From: Malikia sp041190985 | GTDB lineage: Bacteria > Pseudomonadota > Gammaproteobacteria > Burkholderiales > Burkholderiaceae_C | NCBI GenBank assembly: GCA_041190985.1 | Contig: JBEEPT010000069.1 | Span: 1 to 23,558, forward strand | Direction of reading: 5' to 3' | Length of the DNA: 23,558 nucleotides | Shown here: in pieces, positions 17,139 through 23,558 of the stretch | How the letters are laid out: the number at the start of each line of letters is the position of its first letter | Numbering within the stretch: the stretch's first letter is position 1 | Translations under genes and position numbers: made by a program | Notes under the pieces: generated by a model | What the model was told of the DNA's origin: nothing | The model's database searches: none | The model's input: only the letters and a program-made list of their open reading frames with translations

Positions 17139-18347
17139 TTACTGCTTGGTGGCGGCGGGCGCCGCCGAGCCCGGCGCCTGCCAGGGTACGGGCTTGACCG
17201 GCGCGTCGCCGCGCAGCTTCTGGAAGCCGTCGACCATGACCTGCTCGCCGGCCTTGAGCCCGTCGAGCACGATCCACTGTCCGCCCTGCTGGCCGCCGAC
17301 CTTGATCGGGCGCGGCGCGACCTTGCCGTCGGCGCCGACCACCATCACGCTGTCGCCCTGGGGCGAGCGCGTCACCGCCTGCTGCGGCAGCGTGATCGCC
17401 TCGCTGGCGCGCGCCTGCTCCAGCTGCACACGCACATAGAGGCCGGGCAGCAGCTTGCCGCCCGGGTTCGGCACCTCGGCGCGCAGCGTGACCTGGCCGC
17501 TGGTGCTGTCGACCGTGAGGTCGCTGAACAGCAGCCGACCCGCCTGCGGATGGACGCTGCCGTCCTCCAGCACCACCTTGATCCTGGCCGCGCCCTTGCC
17601 GCTGCGCTGGTACTGGCCGGCCTCGATCGCGCGCTGCAGCCGCAGCGCCTCGGCCGCCGGCTGGGTGAAGTTGACGAACAGCGGGTCGATCTGCTGCACC
17701 ACCGCCAGCGGCGTGGCCTCGCCCTGGCCGACCAGCGCGCCCTCGGTCACCAGCGCGCGGCCGACGCGGCCCGCGATCGGCGCGCGCACGTCGGCGTAGC
17801 CGCGGTTGATGCGCGCGTTCTGCACGGCGGCGCGCGCCAGGCCGAGGTCGGCCTCGGCCTGGCGCACCGCGATCTCGGCGTTGGTGTAGTCCTGCGGGCT
17901 GACGGCGCGCTCGGCCAGCAGCGGGCGGTAGCGCTCGAACAGCGTGCGCGCCTGCGCGAGCTGGGCCTCGGCCTTGGCCTGTTGCGCCTGCGCGCTGGCC
18001 AGCGCCGCCTCGTAGGGGGCCGGGTCGATGCGGAACAGCGGCTGGTCAGCCTGCACGTCGCTGCCTTCGCGGAACAGCTGGCGCTGCACGACGCCGGCGG
18101 CACGCGCGCGCACCTGGGCCACGCGCGAGGCCTCGAGCCGGCCCGGCAGCTCGCTGACCAGGCCGACCGGGCCGGGGGTGACGGTCACGACGCCGACCTC
18201 GGCCGGGGGCATCTGTGGCGGGCCACCGGCGGGCGCCTTCTGGCCACAGGCGGCCAGCAGCGCGAGGCAGGACAGGGTCAGCCCGGCCAGCTGCACCGAT
18301 GGACGGCGATCGGCGGCTTGCGGGTGGAAGGCTCGGATGTGGATCAT
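17139..18347 (-). CDS. acrA: RND efflux membrane fusion (adaptor) lipoprotein, AcrA/MexA type
   Basis: Periplasmic adaptor of 402 residues that joins the AcrB-type pump to the outer membrane channel. The lipobox LLAAC puts the lipidated Cys at residue 34. The domain order is as in AcrA: a first beta-barrel and lipoyl half (VTVTPGPVGLVSELPGRLEASRVAQVRARAAGVV), a coiled-coil hairpin rich in Ala, Gln and Arg (about 108-160), a second lipoyl half (GYADVRAPIAGRVGRALVTEGALV) and the barrel with TLRAEVPNPGGKLLPGLYVRV. It is the first gene of the operon. No clear Shine-Dalgarno precedes its ATG. The promoter lies in the 121-base gap to the regulator, under the AcrR-type operator. Confidence 0.95.
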   Translation of the reverse strand: MIHIRAFHPQAADRRPSVQLAGLTLSCLALLAACGQKAPAGGPPQMPPAEVGVVTVTPGPVGLVSELPGRLEASRVAQVRARAAGVVQRQLFREGSDVQADQPLFRIDPAPYEAALASAQAQQAKAEAQLAQARTLFERYRPLLAERAVSPQDYTNAEIAVRQAEADLGLARAAVQNARINRGYADVRAPIAGRVGRALVTEGALVGQGEATPLAVVQQIDPLFVNFTQPAAEALRLQRAIEAGQYQRSGKGAARIKVVLEDGSVHPQAGRLLFSDLTVDSTSGQVTLRAEVPNPGGKLLPGLYVRVQLEQARASEAITLPQQAVTRSPQGDSVMVVGADGKVAPRPIKVGGQQGGQWIVLDGLKAGEQVMVDGFQKLRGDAPVKPVPWQAPGSAAPAATKQ

Positions 18348-18415
18348 GGCGAGGGAAGGGTTGCTGCGGGCCGGCAGGCGTGCCGCGCCGAAACTGGAAA
18401 CTGTGGCCGGAAATA

Positions 18416-18439
18416 TACATACATTCTAAAATGTATGTT
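18416..18439. promoter_or_regulatory. AcrR-type operator in the efflux divergent promoter
   Basis: Inverted repeat with arms TACATACATT and AATGTATGTT around CTAA, with 9 perfectly paired positions. From memory, the E. coli AcrR site has the same arms (TACATACATT and AATGTATGTA) around TGTG, so this site differs mainly in the spacer. It lies between acrA and the TetR regulator and would cover both promoters. Candidate -10 hexamers are TAAAAT (18427-18432, +) and TATATT (- strand, about 18411-18416), both inside or touching it. Confidence 0.88.
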
Positions 18440-18450
18440 TTGGCCAAAAC
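18437..18450. promoter_or_regulatory. Second palindrome adjoining the AcrR operator
   Basis: GTTTTGGCCAAAAC is a perfect 14-base palindrome overlapping the operator's right edge by 3 bases, on the regulator side. It could be a site for a second regulator or part of an extended site. No binding protein is suggested by the sequence. Confidence 0.5.
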
Positions 18451-18468
18451 CTATTCCCCATTCCCCGC

Positions 18469-19113
18469 ATGGTCCGTAAAACCAAGGCCGAAGCCGAACT
18501 GACCCGCCAGCGCCTGCTCGACGCCGCCGAGCAGCTGTTTTGCGCGCGCGGCGTGGCCCGCACCTCGCTGCAGGACATCGCGCAGGCGGCGGGCGCCACG
18601 CGCGGCGCGGTCTACTGGCATTTCGAGGACAAGGCCGCCCTGTTCCAGGCCATGCTCGAGCGCGTCACGCTGCCGCTGGAGCAGGCGCTGCAGCAGTCGG
18701 CCGAGCCCGAGCCGGCGGGCCGCCCGCCGCTCGCGCGCCTGGTCGAAGCGCTGCTCGCGGCGCTGGAGGTCACGGTGCGCGACCCACAGGTTCGGCGGGT
18801 GTTCGAGATCGCGACCCACAAGGTCGAATACGTCAACGGCCTCGAGGCCGTGGGCCGGCACCGCGTCGAGGTGACGCAGCGGCTGCTCAATTCGATCGAG
18901 CAGGCCTTGCGGCTGGACGCCGAACGAGTCGGCTGCGCGCTGCCGCTGCCGGCTGCGGCCGCCGCGCGCGGCCTGCATGCGCTGATCGATGGCCTGCTGT
19001 GCAACTGGCTGCTCGAGCCGCAGGCCTTCGACCTGGTCGCCGTCGGCCGCCAGACGATCGTGCGCTATCTGTGCGGCCTGGGCCTGGGCCTGGAGCCGGG
19101 CGGGCCGGCCTGA
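18469..19113 (+). CDS. acrR: TetR-family repressor of the efflux operon, AcrR type
   Basis: Repressor of 214 residues. The N-terminal TetR DNA-binding domain is complete: KAEAELTRQRLLDAAEQLFCARGVARTSLQDIAQAAGATRGAVYWHFEDKAALF, with the recognition helix around TRGAVYWHF (about 44-52). The ligand-binding C-terminal part begins TLPLEQALQQ and contains RRVFEIATHKVEYV, as in AcrR, TtgR and SmeT. It is transcribed divergently from acrA and probably represses both directions from the operator at 18416-18439, released by drug binding. The ATG at 18469 gives the canonical MVRKTKAEA start; no Shine-Dalgarno is visible in the C-rich bases before it. Confidence 0.94.
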   Translation: MVRKTKAEAELTRQRLLDAAEQLFCARGVARTSLQDIAQAAGATRGAVYWHFEDKAALFQAMLERVTLPLEQALQQSAEPEPAGRPPLARLVEALLAALEVTVRDPQVRRVFEIATHKVEYVNGLEAVGRHRVEVTQRLLNSIEQALRLDAERVGCALPLPAAAAARGLHALIDGLLCNWLLEPQAFDLVAVGRQTIVRYLCGLGLGLEPGGPA

Positions 19114-19135
19114 GCCGGTGCGCGACAATCCGGCC

Positions 19136-19180
19136 ATGGATTCAAGCATCAGTGCAGGCAAGCGGGAGCGGGCGTCATGA
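19136..19180 (+). CDS. Possible 14-residue leader peptide before dtd
   Basis: A short frame encoding MDSSISAGKRERAS stops at TGA (19178-19180), which overlaps the dtd start as ATGA. A -10-like GACAAT (19124-19129) sits 6 bases before its ATG, so it might be translated from a leaderless message and coupled to dtd. There is no homology to support it, and it could be chance: the dtd ribosome site GGGAG (19164-19168) lies inside it. Confidence 0.25.
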   Translation: MDSSISAGKRERAS

Positions 19181-19620
19181 AGGCGGTGTTGCAGCGCGTG
19201 AGCGAGGCGCGCGTGGCGGTGGACGGCGAGGTGATCGGTGCAATCGGCCAGGGCCTGCTGGTGCTGCTGTGCGCCGAGCGCGGCGACACCGACGCGCTGG
19301 CCGACAAGCTGCTGGCCAAGATCCTCAGGCTGCGCATCTTCGCCGACGAGGCCGGCAAGATGAACCGCAGCGTGCAGGACGTCGGCGGCGGCCTGCTGCT
19401 GGTGAGCCAGTTCACGCTCGCGGCCGACACCTCGGGCGGCAACCGGCCCAGCTTCGGCCAGGCCGCCGCGCCCGACGAGGGCCGGCGCCTCTACGAGCAT
19501 TTCGTCGCCAGGGCGCGCGCCGCGCATCCGCTGGTGCAGACCGGGCGCTTCGCCGCCGACATGAAGGTGAGCCTGGTCAACGACGGGCCGGTGACGATAC
19601 CGATGCAGATGAGTGCCTGA
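19177..19620 (+). CDS. dtd: D-aminoacyl-tRNA deacylase
   Basis: Cytosolic proofreading enzyme of 147 residues that removes D-amino acids (and glycine mischarged on tRNA-Ala) from tRNA. The start MKAVLQRVSEARVAVDGEVIG is typical. Both active-site motifs are present: SQFTL at residues 77-81 and the Gly-cisPro motif as NDGPVT at 135-140, where most relatives have NSGPVT. GGNRPSF is also conserved. The ribosome site GGGAG (19164-19168) is 8 bases before the ATG. It is followed after 3 bases by the iron-sulfur protein gene, so the two are probably one transcript. Confidence 0.96.
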   Translation: MKAVLQRVSEARVAVDGEVIGAIGQGLLVLLCAERGDTDALADKLLAKILRLRIFADEAGKMNRSVQDVGGGLLLVSQFTLAADTSGGNRPSFGQAAAPDEGRRLYEHFVARARAAHPLVQTGRFAADMKVSLVNDGPVTIPMQMSA

Positions 19621-19623
19621 GCG

Positions 19624-20418
19624 ATGGCGCTCAATGAACCGGACTCCACCCTGCCGACCGAGGGTCTTGCCGCATTCCGCTGCCAGCCCGCGACCGGTGC
19701 CGCGCCAGACCCGTTCGCGCCGCTCGCGGCCTCAGGCATCAACCTGCACGCGGTGTTCGATCTCGCCGCCCTGCCGCCCGGGATCCTGGCCAGCCTGGGC
19801 GTCGACAGCGCCGTGCTGGCGCGCCAGCGCCAGCTGATCCTGCTCGGGCACCTCGGGCGCGACTTCTGGGCCGCGCTGCAGCGGCGCGGCATGCACGGCA
19901 GCGATCCGGTCGACCAGTTCGTCAGCGAATGCGTCGCCGACTGGATGCGCACGACGCTGCCGGGCCGGGCTTGGCACCAGGTCTTTCCCGGTCCGGCACC
20001 GGTCGGCCTGCAGCGCCTGGGGGCGCTGGCCGGCTGGCACCAGGCCTCGCCGTTCGGCGTCGGGGTCGATGCCGGATGGGGCAGCTGGTTCGCCTACCGC
20101 GCCGTGCTGCTGGCCGACACCGCGCTGGCGCCAACGCCGCGCCGCGAGGGCGCATCGCCCTGCGCGGCCTGCCGCGACCAGCCCTGCGTGAGCGCCTGTC
20201 CGGCCGGCGCGCTGTCGGCCCCCTCCGACCTGCTGAGCGCCGGCATGGGCCCGGGCTTGCGGCGCTGCCTCGAGCACCGGTTGCGGCCGGACTCGAGCTG
20301 CCAGGACCGCTGCCACGCGCGCAACGCCTGTCCGGCCGGCGCGTCCCATCGGTACAGCGATGAGCAGACCGCCTACCACTACCTGCAGTCGCTGCATTTC
20401 ATCCGCGAGCACTGTTGA
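19624..20418 (+). CDS. CblC/MMACHC-like protein with an iron-sulfur insertion, function unknown
   Basis: Protein of 264 residues with no signal peptide. The flanks resemble the B12-processing protein CblC (human MMACHC) as I remember it: SDPVDQFVSECVADW (93-107) against DPVDQCVAYHLGRV, GWGSWFAYRAVLL (151-163) against FGGWFAIRGVVLL, and HRYSDEQTAYHY (242-253) against RYSEEQKAYF. Between the last two lies a ferredoxin-like insertion with eight cysteines: 180, 183, 188, 192 (CAACRDQPCVSACP) and 215, 226, 230, 236 (ending CPAGASHRY), enough for two iron-sulfur clusters. Epoxyqueuosine reductase QueG and reductive dehalogenases also join such a fold with clusters, but QueG is longer and its signature motifs are absent. 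It lies 3 bases after dtd. Automatic annotation would probably say ferredoxin. The cofactor is inference. Confidence 0.6.
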   Translation: MALNEPDSTLPTEGLAAFRCQPATGAAPDPFAPLAASGINLHAVFDLAALPPGILASLGVDSAVLARQRQLILLGHLGRDFWAALQRRGMHGSDPVDQFVSECVADWMRTTLPGRAWHQVFPGPAPVGLQRLGALAGWHQASPFGVGVDAGWGSWFAYRAVLLADTALAPTPRREGASPCAACRDQPCVSACPAGALSAPSDLLSAGMGPGLRRCLEHRLRPDSSCQDRCHARNACPAGASHRYSDEQTAYHYLQSLHFIREHC

Positions 20419-20432
20419 GGCCGTGCCCGCGC

Positions 20433-20502
20433 CAGGGCCGGGGTGGCGCCGGGTTCCTCATGCTGCAAGCAGAAATCGTCATCCGGCGCCACCCCGGCCC
20501 TG
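20433..20502. repeat. Long perfect inverted repeat between the iron-sulfur gene and dbpA
   Basis: Two 20-base arms (20433-20452 and 20483-20502) are perfect reverse complements, starting CAGGGCCGGG and ending CCCGGCCCTG. The 30-base loop contains a small hairpin CTGC/GCAG (20463-20472). As RNA this would be very stable. It starts 15 bases past the upstream stop and ends 34 bases before dbpA. It could terminate transcription, but the loop is too long and there is no T-run for a classical terminator. A REP-type or miniature mobile element is another possibility. Confidence 0.85.
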
Positions 20503-20523
20503 TCGCTCTTTGGCGACCACGCG

Positions 20524-20529
20524 GATAAT
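20524..20529 (+). promoter_or_regulatory. Sigma-70 -10 element of dbpA, leaderless arrangement
   Basis: GATAAT ends 6 bases before the dbpA ATG. A -10 in this position would start transcription at or within a base or so of the ATG. No Shine-Dalgarno is present and no strong -35 is visible (CTGTCG at 20501-20506 is poor). Confidence 0.5.
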
Positions 20530-20535
20530 CGCGCG

Positions 20536-21939
<1,404 letters not shown>

Positions 21940-21957
21940 GCCACACCTGCTCCGGGC

Positions 21958-22410
21958 TCAGTAGGGGTTGGGAAAGCCCAGCCCGGCCAGGATCTCGATC
22001 TCGTAGGCCTCCATCTCCTCGGCGTCGGCCTCGCTGGTCTCGTGGTCCCAGCCCTGGGCGTGCAGCGCGCCATGCACCAGCAGGTGCGCGTAGTGCTGCT
22101 GCAGCGTCTTGCCCTGCTCGGCGGCCTCGCGCGCGACCACCGGCGCGCACAGCACCAGGTCGGCCATCACCACCGGCTCCTGCGCGTAGTCGAAGGTCAG
22201 CACATTGGTCGCGTAGTCCTTCTGTCGGTACTCGCGGTTCAGTGCCCGGCCTTCCTCGGCGTCGACGATGCGCACCGTGATCTCGCCGTCGCTGGCCAGC
22301 GCATGGCGCAGCCAGCGCATGACCTTCTGGCGCGGCAGCGCGGCACGGTGCTCGGCGACGCCGTCGAAGCGGGCGAATTGCAGGGAGAGGGTCAGGTCGG
22401 GCAGGGGCAT
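21958..22410 (-). CDS. ybeY: Endoribonuclease YbeY (16S rRNA maturation)
   Basis: Zinc endoribonuclease of 150 residues that acts in 16S rRNA 3'-end maturation and 70S ribosome quality control. The metal motif HGALHAQGWDH is complete (His113, His117, His123), and the conserved NREYRQKDYATNVLTF (58-73) with Arg62 is present. The N-terminus is about as long as in other beta-proteobacteria. No Shine-Dalgarno is obvious before the ATG at 22410. In many relatives phoH lies immediately upstream, but here the upstream side is an AT-rich non-coding stretch, so the usual phoH-ybeY pair is broken or was never present at this locus. Confidence 0.95.
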   Translation of the reverse strand: MPLPDLTLSLQFARFDGVAEHRAALPRQKVMRWLRHALASDGEITVRIVDAEEGRALNREYRQKDYATNVLTFDYAQEPVVMADLVLCAPVVAREAAEQGKTLQQHYAHLLVHGALHAQGWDHETSEADAEEMEAYEIEILAGLGFPNPY

Positions 22411-22775
22411 GGTGTGAGGTGGACCAAAAGGTCATTGCGGCGTGATGTCGCCTGAAAATTCTTGTTTGGCCAGCAGTGTGGTCGACGGCAAGCGCTTACT
22501 TTAGCGCGGTATTGCCGGGGCAGCCCGGACTCGGCGTTTGTTCTGGCGGCAGGAAAAGGGAGTGGCCAACCAAAAGCATTCAAGGAAGTCGGAGCACGCT
22601 ACAAGGCCTTTTTATGTCGAAGAATTTTACAAAACAAAAATTTTATAGCATGAATAAATTATAAGTTATTGATTTAACATTTATTGTTCTTCTTGGCATG
22701 GTTTGTGCGTGAGGGGGCGCAGCACGAAAACATCGTGAGATGTGGAGTGCACTCAACGCAACCCCTGGAGGACCC
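22411..22775. other. Intergenic region with an AT-rich core
   Basis: These 365 bases separate ybeY (-) from the secreted-protein gene (+). The part from about 22610 to 22695 is strikingly AT-rich (runs such as TTTTACAAAACAAAAATTTT and ATAAATTATAAG) against the GC-rich surroundings. It contains -10-like TATAGC (22644-22649) and TATAAG (22660-22665), and TTTACA (22626-22631), but no pair with proper spacing. A 12-base palindrome GACCAAAAGGTC (22422-22433) lies just before ybeY. I see no convincing gene. Confidence 0.65.
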
Positions 22776-23447
22776 ATGTTGAAAAGACCACAGCTGCGGC
22801 AACTGCTGCAACCCGGCATCGTCGTGCTCGCGATGCTGCCGTGCGTCGCTTCCGCGATTCCCGTCGGCACAATCGTCAAGGCCATCGCATCGCGGGCCAC
22901 CACCGTGGCGGCCACCTTCGCGGTCGCACACACCGTCGGCGGCAAGGGCCCGAGGTCCGGCTCCTGTTTCGACCCGGGTTTCTCCATCTTCGGCGTGTCG
23001 AAAGCGTCGTGTCACAACGACGACACCTTCCGGCACCCCATACCGCCGCCGACAGGCGACGACCACGCCGATGCCAATGCCAGCGCATCGAGCAGCTTTT
23101 TCGGCGGCGGCGGGGTCAGCACGAAGCCGACGATCATCTCCAAGGGTGAATTCGCGGCGGCGGGGGCCTACGCGCGCACCGCCGCGAACATATCCATCGA
23201 TGCCGCCCTTCCCCTCGGCACCCCTGCCGCCGTCGTGACTTTCACGCTCCCCGGCGGCGACACCTACACCGCGAGGAAGGACCCCGAGACCAGTTTCTAC
23301 GGCTACTTGCTCAGTGACCTCGGGGAAGAACAATTCGACCTGTCCCTGTTGGCGCACGAGGTGAAGGGACTGTCCTTCCGGGACTATCTGCCGCCGAGCG
23401 TGCAGGATCAACTCGTGACCCCGGACAACATCTACTTCGCTCTATGA
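22776..23447 (+). CDS. Unrecognised secreted protein
   Basis: I do not recognise this 223-residue protein. The ATG at 22776 has a strong ribosome site GGAGG (22767-22771) and gives a clear signal peptide: basic MLKRPQLRQ, hydrophobic core GIVVLAMLP, and likely cleavage after CVASA at residue 27. The mature part has two cysteines 15 residues apart (Cys64 and Cys79) that could form a disulfide, a flexible Pro/Asp/His/Ala/Ser stretch (about 86-106), FFGGGG, and then an acidic C-terminal half with beta-like segments (AAVVTFTLPGGDTYTARKD) and no membrane segment. It probably ends in the periplasm or outside. It stands alone behind an AT-rich upstream region, which suggests later acquisition. The strong ribosome site, signal peptide and GC-rich third positions support a real gene. 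Confidence 0.75.
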   Translation: MLKRPQLRQLLQPGIVVLAMLPCVASAIPVGTIVKAIASRATTVAATFAVAHTVGGKGPRSGSCFDPGFSIFGVSKASCHNDDTFRHPIPPPTGDDHADANASASSSFFGGGGVSTKPTIISKGEFAAAGAYARTAANISIDAALPLGTPAAVVTFTLPGGDTYTARKDPETSFYGYLLSDLGEEQFDLSLLAHEVKGLSFRDYLPPSVQDQLVTPDNIYFAL

Positions 23448-23465
23448 CGAAACGAGTGGAAGTTG

Positions 23466-23483
23466 ACAGCAGCGTGCTGCTGT
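23466..23483. promoter_or_regulatory. Palindrome overlapping a TTGACA hexamer
   Basis: ACAGCAGCGTGCTGCTGT is a perfect inverted repeat with 8-bp arms and a GT centre, starting inside a consensus -35 TTGACA (23463-23468). CACAAT (23490-23495) is the nearest -10 candidate, but the 21-base spacing is too long. It may be an operator for the next gene or a transcript end for the previous one. Confidence 0.45.
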
Positions 23484-23530
23484 GGCGGGCACAATCTGGA
23501 CGTTTCCTGAACTGACATGGCCGCCCTCTC

Positions 23531-23558
23531 ATGAGTCTCCAAGTCGAAACCCTGTTCA
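23531..23558 (+). CDS. Possible start of a further gene, cut by the window edge
   Basis: An ATG opens a frame MSLQVETLF that runs off the right edge. A candidate promoter (TTGACA, CACAAT) lies upstream, but no good ribosome site precedes the ATG. Another ATG at 23517 stops after five codons. Nine codons are too few to identify a product. Confidence 0.3.

Noticed and set aside
13272..18479. A continuous 1735-residue + strand frame across the efflux operon
   Set aside because: It is the complement of the acrA, acrB and oprM-type genes, kept open by GC-rich codon bias. Its translation is low in complexity (repeats of His, Arg, Gly, Ala and Leu) and matches no protein family, while the - strand frames are textbook RND components.
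19624..20418. Annotation as epoxyqueuosine reductase QueG
   Set aside because: QueG is about 100 residues longer and has a characteristic N-terminal domain and C-terminal HEAT-like repeat that are missing here. The cysteine spacing also differs.
20443..20535. Upstream GTG/ATG starts for dbpA
   Set aside because: They would translate through the long inverted repeat and add residues not found in the family. The ATG at 20536 fits the usual N-terminus.
22422..22433. GACCAAAAGGTC palindrome before ybeY as an operator
   Set aside because: A single 12-base palindrome with no associated promoter or known regulator. Recorded in the intergenic entry only.
22614..22664. Small Lys-rich frame MSKNFTKQKFYSMNKL in the AT-rich island
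   Set aside because: Only 16 codons, no proper ribosome site, and its composition is explained by the local AT-richness. Nothing supports translation.

Overview
The window is a GC-rich, densely coded chromosomal segment. Its protein sequences and gene neighbourhoods (ahcY-tlyA-metF, rplM-rpsI-erpA-anmK-M23 peptidase-tyrS) suggest a beta-proteobacterium of the order Burkholderiales, probably near Comamonadaceae/Sphaerotilaceae. That placement is inference, because there is no rRNA gene to test it. I see no tRNA, CRISPR array or insertion sequence. Most of the segment is housekeeping.

Layout. (1) 122-3436: a methionine-cycle block with a promoter, an S-adenosylhomocysteine (SAH) riboswitch, ahcY, tlyA and metF, all on +. 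(2) 3470-6706: an rlpA-like gene, a 5'-truncated OmpW remnant, then rlmJ and a branched-chain-amino-acid-type binding lipoprotein on -. (3) 6707-8454: a divergent promoter region, rplM-rpsI with a strong terminator, and erpA. (4) 8543-12529: anmK and an M23 endopeptidase on - (cell-wall remodelling and recycling), divergent from tyrS. (5) 12569-19113: a complete AcrAB/OprM-type RND efflux operon on -, divergent from its TetR-family regulator, with an almost E. coli-like AcrR operator between them. (6) 19136-22410: dtd, an unusual iron-sulfur protein resembling the B12-processing protein CblC/MMACHC, the helicase dbpA, and ybeY on -. (7) 22411-23558: an AT-rich stretch, an unrecognised secreted protein, and the first bases of a possible further gene.

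How the genes fit together. AhcY removes SAH, and its leader senses SAH, so methylation by-products control their own removal. MetF supplies methyl groups to the same cycle. RplM, RpsI, TlyA, RlmJ, DbpA, YbeY, TyrS and Dtd all serve ribosome assembly or translation quality. The M23 peptidase, AnmK and the RlpA-like protein act on peptidoglycan or its fragments. The efflux pump is a self-contained regulated drug or solvent export unit.

The observations most worth following are the CblC-like iron-sulfur protein (19624-20418), the AT-rich island with an orphan secreted protein (22600-23447), the long perfect inverted repeat before dbpA, the probable leaderless start of dbpA, and the OmpW remnant.
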